Source: Pseudomonadota bacterium
Lineage (GTDB): Bacteria; Myxococcota; Polyangia; Polyangiales; Polyangiaceae
DNA: 25,521 nucleotides
NCBI GenBank assembly: GCA_023419055.1
Contig: JAEZYO010000494.1
Span: 1 to 25,521, forward strand
Direction: 5' to 3'
The translations under genes and the position numbers were made by a program. The notes beneath the pieces were generated by a model, which had not been told where the DNA came from, did not search any database, and saw only the letters and a list, made by a program, of their open reading frames with translations. Of this stretch, positions 16,752 through 24,426 are shown piece after piece (the first letter of the stretch is position 1; every line of letters begins with the position of its first letter).

Positions 16752-18461
16752 TCATTCGGCGCCCTCTTCGAGCAGGCTCTCGCCCAGCAGGCTCTCGCTC
16801 GGGGCAAACTCGGCCGAGGCCGCGGGAGCCGGCAAGAGCGCCGTGATGCGCCGCACGAGCTCGTGGCAGCTCGCCCGCGACAACGCGGAGAGGGGGACGC
16901 CGTTACCCCGCGCCACGAGCTCCTCGCGCGCCTCCTCGGTGAGGAGATCGACCTTGTTGTAGACGCACAGGCGCGGGCGGCCGCCGAGGCCGAGCTCCTC
17001 GATGACCTTCTCGGTGGTCTCGAGGTGCTCGTCGTACTCGGGGTCGGAGACGTCGACGACCTCGAGCAGGAGATCGGCGTGCGTCGCTTCCTCGAAGGTC
17101 GAGCGGAAGGCCGCGAACAGGTCCTTCGGCATCGCCCGCACGAAGCCCACGGTGTCGGTCAAAATGGCGTCACGCCCGTCCGCCAGGAAGAGCCGGCGCG
17201 CGCGCGGGTCGAGGGTCGCGAAGAGCTTGTCTTCGGCGAGCACCCCCGCGTTGGTCAAGGTGTTCAGCAGCGTGCTCTTCCCGGCGTTCGTGTAGCCGAC
17301 GATGGCGACCAGAGGCTGAGCGCTGCTCGCCCGCTTGCGACGCCTTTCACGGCGCTGCTGCGAGAGAGTCACGAGCTCCCGCTCCAACCGGTGAATCCGC
17401 TCGCGCGCGCGGCGGCGCCCGATTTCGAGCTTCGTCTCGCCGGGGCCGCGCCCGCCGATGCCGCCGGTGAGGCGGCTCAACGCGTCGTCCTTCTGGCTGA
17501 GCCGGGGCAGCGTGTACTTGAGCTGGGCGAGCTCCACCTGGAGCTTGCCATCCCGGCTCTCGGCGCGCTGCGCGAAGATGTCCAGGATGAGCTGCGTGCG
17601 GTCGATGACCTTGAGATCGGTCTTGGACGCGATGCCGTGCGCCTGCGCCGGTGAGAGGTCGCAGTCGAAGATCAGGGTCTCGACGTCGAGATCGATGGCG
17701 CGCATGACGACCTCGTCGAGCTTGCCCGAACCGAGCACGAACTTGGGATCGAGCGCGTCGCGGAGCTGAATCACGCGATCGACGACCTCGACGCCCGCGG
17801 TCTCCGCCAAGCTACCGAGCTCGTCGAGCCGCGACTTGGCGCGCCCCATCGCCCCGGGCCGCCGCTTGTCCCCCACGTGGATCAAGATGGCCTGGCCGTC
17901 CTTCGCGCGGACCTCGCGCGTCCTGGCTTTCCGTGCGAACTCGGCTTCCAGCGAGTTGATGAGCTCGCCGAAGTTCGGGAGCGCGTGACCGTACGGCTCC
18001 GGCCCGACCACCGCGTACGGGGTCTCCCCGGCGCTCGTGATCGGCACGTTGTAGGCGAAAGTCTGGCGTTGCGGCTCCCCGTCTGCACCGAGCAGCACGG
18101 CGGCCACGAGGTCGAGCCGCAGGCGCGTGAGATCGACCAGGTCGTCACGAGTGAGCGGCTCGTTGAAGAGGTGGGTGTGGACCAGCCGGAGCGCGCGGAA
18201 GCGACCCTCCGCGGCCCGAAGGCGCCCGATGTCGGGGAGCATCAGCCCGGTCGCGTGACCCACGACCACGTAGTCCACCTGGCCGGAGCGGTGCACGAGC
18301 GCTCCCACCTGGCGCTTGGTCTCGCGCGAAGCCTCGGCGAGGGAGCGAATCAGCTCCGGGGTCGCGATGCGATCGAGGGGTACTCGCCGGCGATAGATGC
18401 GCTCGAGGGTCTTGAGCGCGCTCGGCGAAAGGCCTGTCGTGTTCCCGTAGACTTCGGTCAT
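16752..18461 (-). CDS. hflX: GTPase HflX, long form
   Basis: 569 aa; E. coli HflX is about 426 aa. The extra ~180 N-terminal residues (from MTEVYGNTTGLSPSALKTLE) are characteristic of long HflX proteins in several delta-type proteobacteria. The core has the HflX domain, the Gly-rich signature TGGIGGRGPGETKLE (about 332-346), G1 GYTNAGKST (389-397), G3 DTVGF (436-440) and G4 NKVD (502-505). HflX splits stalled 70S ribosomes, notably under heat stress, and binds the 50S subunit. The C-terminus ends in a short acidic repeat (ESLLGESLLEEG). It diverges from the thrB-like gene with 77 bases between start codons. Confidence 0.96.
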   Translation of the reverse strand: MTEVYGNTTGLSPSALKTLERIYRRRVPLDRIATPELIRSLAEASRETKRQVGALVHRSGQVDYVVVGHATGLMLPDIGRLRAAEGRFRALRLVHTHLFNEPLTRDDLVDLTRLRLDLVAAVLLGADGEPQRQTFAYNVPITSAGETPYAVVGPEPYGHALPNFGELINSLEAEFARKARTREVRAKDGQAILIHVGDKRRPGAMGRAKSRLDELGSLAETAGVEVVDRVIQLRDALDPKFVLGSGKLDEVVMRAIDLDVETLIFDCDLSPAQAHGIASKTDLKVIDRTQLILDIFAQRAESRDGKLQVELAQLKYTLPRLSQKDDALSRLTGGIGGRGPGETKLEIGRRRARERIHRLERELVTLSQQRRERRRKRASSAQPLVAIVGYTNAGKSTLLNTLTNAGVLAEDKLFATLDPRARRLFLADGRDAILTDTVGFVRAMPKDLFAAFRSTFEEATHADLLLEVVDVSDPEYDEHLETTEKVIEELGLGGRPRLCVYNKVDLLTEEAREELVARGNGVPLSALSRASCHELVRRITALLPAPAASAEFAPSESLLGESLLEEGAE

Positions 18462-18521
18462 CCTTGGCGGCTGCTCGGAGCCGCGTCCATTCGGGATGCT
18501 AGCACGCGAGGCCGGTCTGGC

Positions 18522-18527
18522 TATAGT
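18522..18527 (+). promoter_or_regulatory. Candidate -10 box for a near-leaderless thrB-like transcript
   Basis: TATAGT lies 11 bases before the ATG at 18539, so transcription would start only about 5 bases upstream of the start codon. No convincing -35 or Shine-Dalgarno is seen. Confidence 0.3.
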
Positions 18528-18538
18528 CGCGCCCCTTC

Positions 18539-19507
18539 ATGGCAAAGCTCACCGCCCTTTCGCTCGCGGAGGCCCAGCGGCTCGGGCGGGAGTTCGGGCT
18601 CGACATCACGGACATCGAGGCCCTCGACGCCGGCTCGGTCAACTCGAACTTCCGCATTGCCGTGCGCGACGGGAGCACGTACTTCGGGAGGCTCAACGAA
18701 GAACAAGATGCGACCGGGGCGCAACGTGAGCTCGAGCTCCTCGAAGCGCTCGCAGCCGCGGGGGTCAAGGTCGGTGCGCCGCGCCGACGAAGCGCGGGCG
18801 GCTTCCTCTCCGAACACGCCGGTAAGCCCTTCGCGATCTTCCCTTGGGTGGCGGGTGTCTCGCTGTGCAAGAAGCTCGTCACCGCGGAGCATTGCCGCGA
18901 GATCGGCGCTGCTCTCGCGCGTGTGCACACCACGCCCTTCGACGCCGAGCGCCTGGGGCCGGGCCGCTTTCAGCCGGGCGACATGCTCGAACGGCTGGAT
19001 CACGTGGAGCGCGAGAGCGGACGGCCCGATCTCCTGCCGGACGTGGCCCGGGTGCGCGCGCTCTACGCTCGCTACGCGCCAGGGCGGGTGACCACGTTGC
19101 CGCGCGGCGCGGTGCACGGTGACCTGTTTCGAGACAACGTGCTCTGGTCGGGCAACGAGATCGCGGCGTTGCTCGATTTCGAGAGCGTCTTCTACGGGCC
19201 GCTCGCGTACGACCTCGCGGTCACGATCCTGGCGTGGTGCTACGGCGATGCCTTCGAGCCGGAGCTCGTCACGGCGATGGCGCGCGGGTACAGCGAGGTG
19301 CGACCCTTCGAGAGCGACGAGATCGCGTCATTTTCGCGCGAAGCAGCGCTCGGATGCCTGCGCTTTGCAACCTCGCGCATCACCGACTTCTCGCTCCGCA
19401 CTCCGCCAGGCGAGCGGCCAGCGCGTGATTTTCGTCGCTTCCTCGACCGGCTCGACGCCATCGAGGCCGGCGCGCTCGAGCCCGCGCTTTCGGTCCTTGC
19501 GCGTTAG
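18539..19507 (+). CDS. thrB: Homoserine kinase type II (ThrB, aminoglycoside-phosphotransferase fold)
   Basis: 322 aa, the usual size for the APH-fold ThrB. The N-lobe has TDIEALDAGSVNSNFRI, matching the ThrB motif for nucleotide and substrate binding. The catalytic loop is HGDLFRDN (193-200) and the Mg-binding LLDFE (211-215) follows at the normal distance. The reaction is ATP-dependent phosphorylation of L-homoserine on the way to threonine. Similar folds occur in choline and methylthioribose kinases; the specific GS.NSNF and GDLFRDNV patterns favour ThrB. The M48 protease gene follows 46 bases later, and argH is three genes downstream on the same strand. The start codon has a good -10 box close by. 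Confidence 0.87.
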   Translation: MAKLTALSLAEAQRLGREFGLDITDIEALDAGSVNSNFRIAVRDGSTYFGRLNEEQDATGAQRELELLEALAAAGVKVGAPRRRSAGGFLSEHAGKPFAIFPWVAGVSLCKKLVTAEHCREIGAALARVHTTPFDAERLGPGRFQPGDMLERLDHVERESGRPDLLPDVARVRALYARYAPGRVTTLPRGAVHGDLFRDNVLWSGNEIAALLDFESVFYGPLAYDLAVTILAWCYGDAFEPELVTAMARGYSEVRPFESDEIASFSREAALGCLRFATSRITDFSLRTPPGERPARDFRRFLDRLDAIEAGALEPALSVLAR

Positions 19508-19553
19508 GCCCGGAGTTGCGCCCGGATCTCGCGCCGGCTAGCCTTCGTTCTGC

Positions 19554-20447
19554 TTGGCGCGGCTAGCTCCCCTCGATTTCCCGGCGTTCGTTCGCGAGCG
19601 CACCACCGCCGGCTTCGCCGGCACCTCCGGCGGCGCTCATGCCTACGCGTACGCGTCGGACCGCACCACCCGCAGCGCCTTCGAGCGCGCGAAGCCGGTG
19701 GAGCTCGTGGTCTCCGCGAGCGTTCGCTTGTTCAAGAACGCGGGCAAGGCGCAGCTCCTCGGGCAGGCGGTCAAGATCGGGCCCCGGCAGTTTCCTCGGG
19801 TTCACGCGCTTGCCAGGCGCTGCTCGGACACGCTCGGCATCGCGCCGCCCACGGTGTACGTGACGAGCTCCCCGCACCTCAACGCGGCGACCTACGGCAC
19901 GAACGACGACGCCTTCATCCTGTTGAACTCGGCCCTCGTCGACCACTACTCCGACGAAGAGCTGCTCAGCGTCATCGGGCACGAGTGCGGCCACGTTCAC
20001 AACAACCACGTCGTCTACCTGACCACGCTCCATTACTTGACGAGCGTGGCCGGGCTCTTCGTGCGCCACGCCAGCGCGCCCGCACAGCTCGCGCTCCGGG
20101 CGTGGTCGCGCCGCGCCGAGATCACCTGCGACCGGGCCGCGGTGCTGTGCGCGGGGAGCGTCGAGCCCGCGCTCCGCGCCCTCACGAAGCTCGCGCTCGG
20201 CTCGCACAAGCTCTACGACGAGCTCAACCTCGACGCCTTCATCGATCAGCATGACGAGGCGCAGTCGAGCATCGGGCGCTTCGCCGAGATCTTCGCGACG
20301 CATCCGTTCCTCCCGAAGCGGGTGCTGGCCCTCCAAATCTTCTGCGAGAGCGAGCTCTACCGCCGCCACACCAACAGCGGGGAGGGGGGCCTCAGCATGA
20401 GCCAGGTGGACGAGAAGGTAGAGAAGCTCGTCAAGGTCCTGGGATGA
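19554..20447 (+). CDS. M48-family zinc metalloprotease
   Basis: 297 aa from TTG at 19554, the only start between an in-frame stop at 19539 and the conserved region. The zinc motif is HECGH (143-147), and the third ligand glutamate is in AEITCD (E189, D193), as in M48 proteases (HtpX/Oma1/LoiP group). No clear signal peptide is present. There is modest hydrophobicity around the active site (LTTLHYLTSVAGLFV) that may dip into the membrane. The M48 fold commonly carries out quality control of membrane proteins. Its last codons overlap the start of the coiled-coil protein gene (ATGA), suggesting translational coupling. Confidence 0.85.
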   Translation: MARLAPLDFPAFVRERTTAGFAGTSGGAHAYAYASDRTTRSAFERAKPVELVVSASVRLFKNAGKAQLLGQAVKIGPRQFPRVHALARRCSDTLGIAPPTVYVTSSPHLNAATYGTNDDAFILLNSALVDHYSDEELLSVIGHECGHVHNNHVVYLTTLHYLTSVAGLFVRHASAPAQLALRAWSRRAEITCDRAAVLCAGSVEPALRALTKLALGSHKLYDELNLDAFIDQHDEAQSSIGRFAEIFATHPFLPKRVLALQIFCESELYRRHTNSGEGGLSMSQVDEKVEKLVKVLG

Positions 20448-21460
20448 GCGGGAAGTCACTCGAAATCGAGGCGCTGCTCGCGGAGCTTCGAGAGCTCGCC
20501 GTCGAAGCGGGCGCAAGCTCGCTCGCGGAACGCGCCGCGGAGCCGGCCGGGGACGCAGCACCGGAGCGCCGGGCCGCCCTCCTGGTCATGCTGGCCGCCG
20601 CGCTGCGTGCCGGGATCGAGGCCCGCCGCGCGAGCGTCGACCTGCCCTCGGCCGAGCTCGAGGAGAGGCTTTCGGGGCTCAGGGCGCCGGGCTCCGGCGC
20701 CGCGGACGTCACCGCCCTGGTGGAGCGGGAGCTCGAGCGCATCCAGGCGAAGCTTTCCGCCGACGTCGCTCAGTTCAAGAGCGATCTCGGGCTCGAGCTG
20801 CCCGCGGCGGTTCGCGAGGCGACGCTCGACGATCTGAAACGCCATTTCACCGCCTTTGCCGAGCGCTCGTTCCGCACCTGGCTCGAGGCTGAGCTCGCCG
20901 AGATAGAGGGCGAGCTCGAGCGCGTCTCGGTGCAGGTCGACGCTCTGCTCCGGGAGAGCGGAGCGCGGGTGCTCAGGCCCTCCGTGTTGCCCGAGCTCGG
21001 GACGCGGGCGCTCGAGGTCGACACCTTTCAGCGCGACTTCGGGGTGTTCGCGCTCTCGACCGTGGGCGTGGCCGTGCTCTTCTCGAACGTGTTCCTGGGC
21101 GGCGCCCTGCTCGTCGCCGCGCCGTTCGTGGCTCGCTACGGGCGCGAACGCACCCTGGTCGAGCTCCGCGAGCGCGCGACGGACGAGGCGACGCGCGCCC
21201 TCGGGGAGGCGACCGATCGGCTCGAGCAGGAGGTTTCTCGCCGGATTCACGGCTTCGGCCTCGAGCTCCTGGCGCTCGCGGCGGGGCCGGACGCGCCGGC
21301 GAGGAAGGGCGTGGCGGACATGCTCGGGCGAGCGCTCGCAGAACGTTCTTTGGCGAGCCCCGACCTGCCGGCGGAGCTCGAACGCTGTCGCAGTTGGCAA
21401 GAGCGGCTGACGGGGTTACTAGCGCGGGCGCAGGCATTGGAGCCTAGCGCAGCAAGGTAG
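20444..21460 (+). CDS. Coiled-coil protein with a hydrophobic hairpin
   Basis: 338 aa. It is largely alpha-helical and rich in Ala, Glu and Arg. Helical segments at about 1-25, 95-170 and 235-275 are predicted from heptad-like spacing. At about 199-231 lies a hydrophobic stretch (ALSTVGVAVLFSNVFLGGAL, then VAAPFVARYGR), long enough for a hairpin or one membrane pass. The arrangement of helix, hydrophobic loop, helix resembles the C-terminal stalk of bacterial dynamin-like GTPases, but there is no GTPase domain here or next door, so that is a hint only. It begins 4 bases inside the M48 protease gene and ends 10 bases before argH. It is probably membrane-associated. Confidence 0.7.
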   Translation: MSGKSLEIEALLAELRELAVEAGASSLAERAAEPAGDAAPERRAALLVMLAAALRAGIEARRASVDLPSAELEERLSGLRAPGSGAADVTALVERELERIQAKLSADVAQFKSDLGLELPAAVREATLDDLKRHFTAFAERSFRTWLEAELAEIEGELERVSVQVDALLRESGARVLRPSVLPELGTRALEVDTFQRDFGVFALSTVGVAVLFSNVFLGGALLVAAPFVARYGRERTLVELRERATDEATRALGEATDRLEQEVSRRIHGFGLELLALAAGPDAPARKGVADMLGRALAERSLASPDLPAELERCRSWQERLTGLLARAQALEPSAAR

Positions 21461-21470
21461 CGGACCTTCC

Positions 21471-22853
21471 ATGAGCGTAGCACGCGGCGGCAGACTGCCT
21501 CAGTCCATCGACGAGGCGATGGAGGAACTCAACACCAGCGTGGACGTCGACAAGGCGCTCTGGCGCGAAGACATCCAGGGCTCGATCGCGCACGCGCGCG
21601 GGCTCGGTCGCGCGGGCGTCATCTCGAAGGACGACGCCGACGCGATCGTGGCCGGGCTCGGGCAAGGCGCCGCCGAGATCGAGCGCGGGGAGTTCGTCTG
21701 GCAACGCTCGCGCGAAGACGTGCACATGAACATCGAAGCGCGCCTCACCGAGCTCGTCGGCCCGGTGGGAGGCAAGCTTCACACCGCGCGCTCGAGGAAC
21801 GATCAGGTCGCGACCGACCTCAGGCTCTTTTGCCGCCGGCGCGGTGAAGAGACCTTGAAGGCCATCGCCGACCTCGCCGAGGCGGTGGTCAACCGTGCGG
21901 AGAGCGAGATTGACGCCTTGATGCCGGCGTACACGCACCTGCAACGCGGACAACCGAGCCGCCTTTCGCATCACCTGATGGCGTGGCAGGAGCTCCTGTG
22001 GCGAGATCACGGCCGCCTCAAGGACGCTCTGCGAAGGAACAACGAGTCGCCGCTCGGCGCCGGCGCGGTCGCAGGCTCCGGGTTCCCGCTCGACCGTGAA
22101 GGGGTGGCCCGAGAGCTCGGCTTCGATCGCCCGATGCGAAACTCGATCGATGCCACGGGCAGCCGCGACTTCTTGATCGAGATCGCGAGCGCGCTCTCCA
22201 TCCTGGGCGTCCACTTGTCGCGTGTCGGCGAAGAGGTCGTGCTCTGGTCCACGTCCGAGTTCGGCTTCATGAGCCTGAGCGACGCGTTCTCGACCAGCTC
22301 ATCGATGATGCCGCAGAAGAAGAACCCCGACGTCGCCGAGCTCGTCCGGGGAAAAGCGGCTCGGCTCGTCGGCTCCGTCACGACGCTTCTGGTCCTCGAA
22401 AAGAGCCTGAGCTTCGGCTACGGCCGCGATCTCCAGGAAGACAAGCGCCCGATCATGGACGCGTTCGACGCCGCGCTCGTGAGCCTGCGTGCCCTCACGG
22501 GCGCGATCGCGACCGCCACGTTTCACCATGGGCGCCTGCGCCGCGCGCTCGACGGCGGGCACCTGTGCGCGACCGATCTCGCTGACTACCTCGCGACCAA
22601 CGGCGTGCCGTTCCGCGAAGCGCACCACATCGTCGGCGGGCTCGTCCGTGAGGCGGAAACGCGTGGCGTCGAGCTCTCGGGCTTGCCCGAGAGCGTGCTC
22701 TCGGCGGCGCACCCGGTGCTCGCGAACCCCGGGCGGCAGAGCGCGCTCGACCCCGACGCCGCCGTAGAGCGCCGGGCACTGATCGGCGGTCCGGCAAGGG
22801 CCACGGTGCTTTCGGCGATCGCCGAGGCCCGTTCACGCTGGCAGAACGCCTGA
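21471..22853 (+). CDS. argH: Argininosuccinate lyase
   Basis: 460 aa, normal family length. It belongs to the fumarase/aspartase superfamily and splits argininosuccinate to arginine and fumarate in the last step of arginine synthesis. Visible landmarks: HTARSRNDQ (104-112); TxHxQ (THLQ, His156, general acid region); and the signature SSSMMPQKKNPD (276-287), whose first Ser is in the catalytic flexible loop. The start ATG at 21471 is consistent with the family (EDIQGSIAHAR at about 33). It is the last gene of the thrB-protease-coiled-coil-argH run, each separated by 46 bases or less. Argininosuccinate synthase is not in the window. Confidence 0.96.
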   Translation: MSVARGGRLPQSIDEAMEELNTSVDVDKALWREDIQGSIAHARGLGRAGVISKDDADAIVAGLGQGAAEIERGEFVWQRSREDVHMNIEARLTELVGPVGGKLHTARSRNDQVATDLRLFCRRRGEETLKAIADLAEAVVNRAESEIDALMPAYTHLQRGQPSRLSHHLMAWQELLWRDHGRLKDALRRNNESPLGAGAVAGSGFPLDREGVARELGFDRPMRNSIDATGSRDFLIEIASALSILGVHLSRVGEEVVLWSTSEFGFMSLSDAFSTSSSMMPQKKNPDVAELVRGKAARLVGSVTTLLVLEKSLSFGYGRDLQEDKRPIMDAFDAALVSLRALTGAIATATFHHGRLRRALDGGHLCATDLADYLATNGVPFREAHHIVGGLVREAETRGVELSGLPESVLSAAHPVLANPGRQSALDPDAAVERRALIGGPARATVLSAIAEARSRWQNA

Positions 22854-23029
22854 TTCGCGCCGCGGTCGAGTGTGGTGACCGGACTGTGGGCCGACCGCGT
22901 GCTCGCGAGCCGGGGTGTAAGACCGCCGACCGGCCCGCGTTCTAGAGCGTGCTGGAGTTGGTTTTTGTTGAGAAGTCCGGCTATGTAAGGAGCTTCTCGC
23001 GGGCTCGCTCCCGCTTCGGAGGACGGCAA
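22854..23029. other. Gap holding a promoter for the Cys-rich lipoprotein gene
   Basis: 176 bases with no gene. It contains the promoter listed at 22958-22987 and small GC-rich palindromes (GCTCGCGAGC, and GCGGG/CCCGC at 22999-23014), but no clear terminator for argH. Confidence 0.5.
22958..22987 (+). promoter_or_regulatory. Candidate sigma70-type promoter
   Basis: TTGGTT (22958-22963), an 18-base spacer, then TATGTA (22982-22987). This is the most AT-rich stretch locally, about 40 bases before the ATG at 23030. Confidence 0.45.
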
Positions 23030-23449
23030 ATGTCGCAACGGTTTACGGCATCTGATTGGCTCAAGCCCTTGGCGCTCGGCCTGGTCATTCCGCTCGCGGC
23101 TGCGAGCTACGTGGTTGGCTGCAAGAAGGACGAGCCGCCGCCTCCGCTGCCCTCGGCTCCGCCTGCCGCCGCCACCCCGACTCCCCAGGCTCCCGTCGAG
23201 CTCGTCCCGGAGGACGCAGGTGTGGTGGACGCGGCCGACGACGCCGACGCCGGCAAGAAGCCGGGGACGGGCGGAGGTGGTTCGAGCTTGAAGGCTTGCT
23301 GCGCGGCGCTCCGCCAGAACGCGAAGAGCGCTCCGCCGCCGAACAATCAGTACATGGAGATCGCCGCGGCCGCGTGCGAGTCGGGCGCGAGCTTGCCCGT
23401 CATCCAGAGCGCGCTCCGTGGCGCCGGCATGCCCGCCGGCTGCAAGTAG
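23030..23449 (+). CDS. Small lipoprotein with a Cys-rich C-terminal module
   Basis: 139 aa from the ATG at 23030, preceded by GGAGGA at a normal distance; the open frame further upstream lacks a better start. Signal: hydrophobic LALGLVIPLAAASYVV, lipobox VVGC (Cys31), then KKDE. A Pro/Ala-rich linker (about 36-65) and a Gly-rich stretch separate it from a compact C-terminal part of about 55 residues (KACCAALRQNA, then AAAACESGASLPVIQSAL, ending AGMPAGCK). Four cysteines there probably form two disulfides. It is envelope-anchored; I do not recognise the module. The gene converges with thiL, with a 2-base gap. Confidence 0.83.
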   Translation: MSQRFTASDWLKPLALGLVIPLAAASYVVGCKKDEPPPPLPSAPPAAATPTPQAPVELVPEDAGVVDAADDADAGKKPGTGGGGSSLKACCAALRQNAKSAPPPNNQYMEIAAAACESGASLPVIQSALRGAGMPAGCK

Positions 23450-23451
23450 GC

Positions 23452-24420
23452 TCAGGCGAAGTGATCGAAGCCTTGGGTGAGCGGCTCCCGCTCGCCCGAG
23501 GCGCGCTCGAGGAAGGCGCCGCGCCCTCGCTCGAAGCGGCCGATCCTACGCGCGAATTTCGGGCGCTCGTCACTCGGACCGGCGCAGAGCAGCGCATAGT
23601 CCTCACCGCCGCCCAGCGCGAACGAAAGCGGCGTCCGTCCGAGCAATCGCGACGTTGCAACGAGAGCGCGAGGGAAGGTGAGGCTCAGGGCGTGCTCCTC
23701 GATGATCACGCGTACCTTGCTCGACTCGGCGAGGTGCGTGGCATCGCGAGCCAGGCCGTCGGAAACGTCACAGCAAGCGGAGGCGCGCCCGACGAGCTTC
23801 TGCCCGAGCGTGAGCAGCGCCGTCGGTCGCCTCCAGCGCGCGATGCACGCTCGTACGGACGCGTCGCGCCTCAGGTCACGCGAGAGGCAAGTGAGGCCCG
23901 CCCCCGCGAGCCCCACGTCACCGACGAGCCAGAGCTCGTGGCCCGCGCGCGCTCCGCTCCGCAGCAAGGGACGGCGAGCGCTGCCGATCACCGCGGTCTC
24001 GATCGAGAGCACCGGCCCGCGCGTCATGTTTCCGCCCACCATCGGGCAGGCGAGCGCCTCGAGCGCGAGAGCCTGCCCGCGGGCGACGGCGGCGAGCTCT
24101 CTCTTGCCGAAGCCCTTCGGTAAGCACAGGTTCGCGAGCGCGGCGACGGGGCGCGCGCCCATGCCGGCAAGATCGCTCACCGCGGCCTGGCTGGCTCGGA
24201 ACCCGATGTCTTCGAGGGAGAGCCAGCGGCGATCGAAATGCACGTTGTCGACGCAGGCGTCGATGGTGAGGACGAGCGGGTCGCGCGGCGCTTCGACGAC
24301 CGCCGCGTCGTCACCGATCCCGACGAGCGCGCTCCGCCCCTTCTGAGTGAAGACGCGGGCGACGAGCTCGACCGCCTCGCCCTCGTCGAAGCGACGCTTG
24401 CTTCCTGCTCGAGGTGGCAT
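23452..24420 (-). CDS. thiL: Thiamine-monophosphate kinase
   Basis: 322 aa, family length. ThiL uses ATP to turn thiamine phosphate into thiamine diphosphate, the active cofactor, in the cytoplasm. Characteristic landmarks: GIGDDAAV (35-42), DACVDNVHF (54-62), the GGNMTRGP loop (129-136), CDVSDGL (217-223) and GGGEDYALL (270-278). These are shared with the PurM-like ATP-binding fold. Its ATG lies 6 bases after the histidine kinase stop, so the two are likely cotranscribed, although no thiamine biosynthesis gene or TPP riboswitch is visible. Convergent with the Cys-rich lipoprotein gene. Confidence 0.95.
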   Translation of the reverse strand: MPPRAGSKRRFDEGEAVELVARVFTQKGRSALVGIGDDAAVVEAPRDPLVLTIDACVDNVHFDRRWLSLEDIGFRASQAAVSDLAGMGARPVAALANLCLPKGFGKRELAAVARGQALALEALACPMVGGNMTRGPVLSIETAVIGSARRPLLRSGARAGHELWLVGDVGLAGAGLTCLSRDLRRDASVRACIARWRRPTALLTLGQKLVGRASACCDVSDGLARDATHLAESSKVRVIIEEHALSLTFPRALVATSRLLGRTPLSFALGGGEDYALLCAGPSDERPKFARRIGRFERGRGAFLERASGEREPLTQGFDHFA

Positions 24421-24426
24421 CGGCGC

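Noticed and set aside
17877..19091. 404-codon + strand open frame covering the hflX 5' end and thrB region
   Set aside because: Crosses the boundary of two well-supported divergent genes in the wrong frames.
20456..21400. 314-codon minus-strand open frame opposite the coiled-coil protein
   Set aside because: Shadow frame; the + strand gene has an ATGA junction with its neighbour and coherent composition.
20444..21460. Calling the coiled-coil protein a bacterial dynamin
   Set aside because: There is no P-loop or other GTPase motif; only the helix-hydrophobic loop-helix plan is similar.
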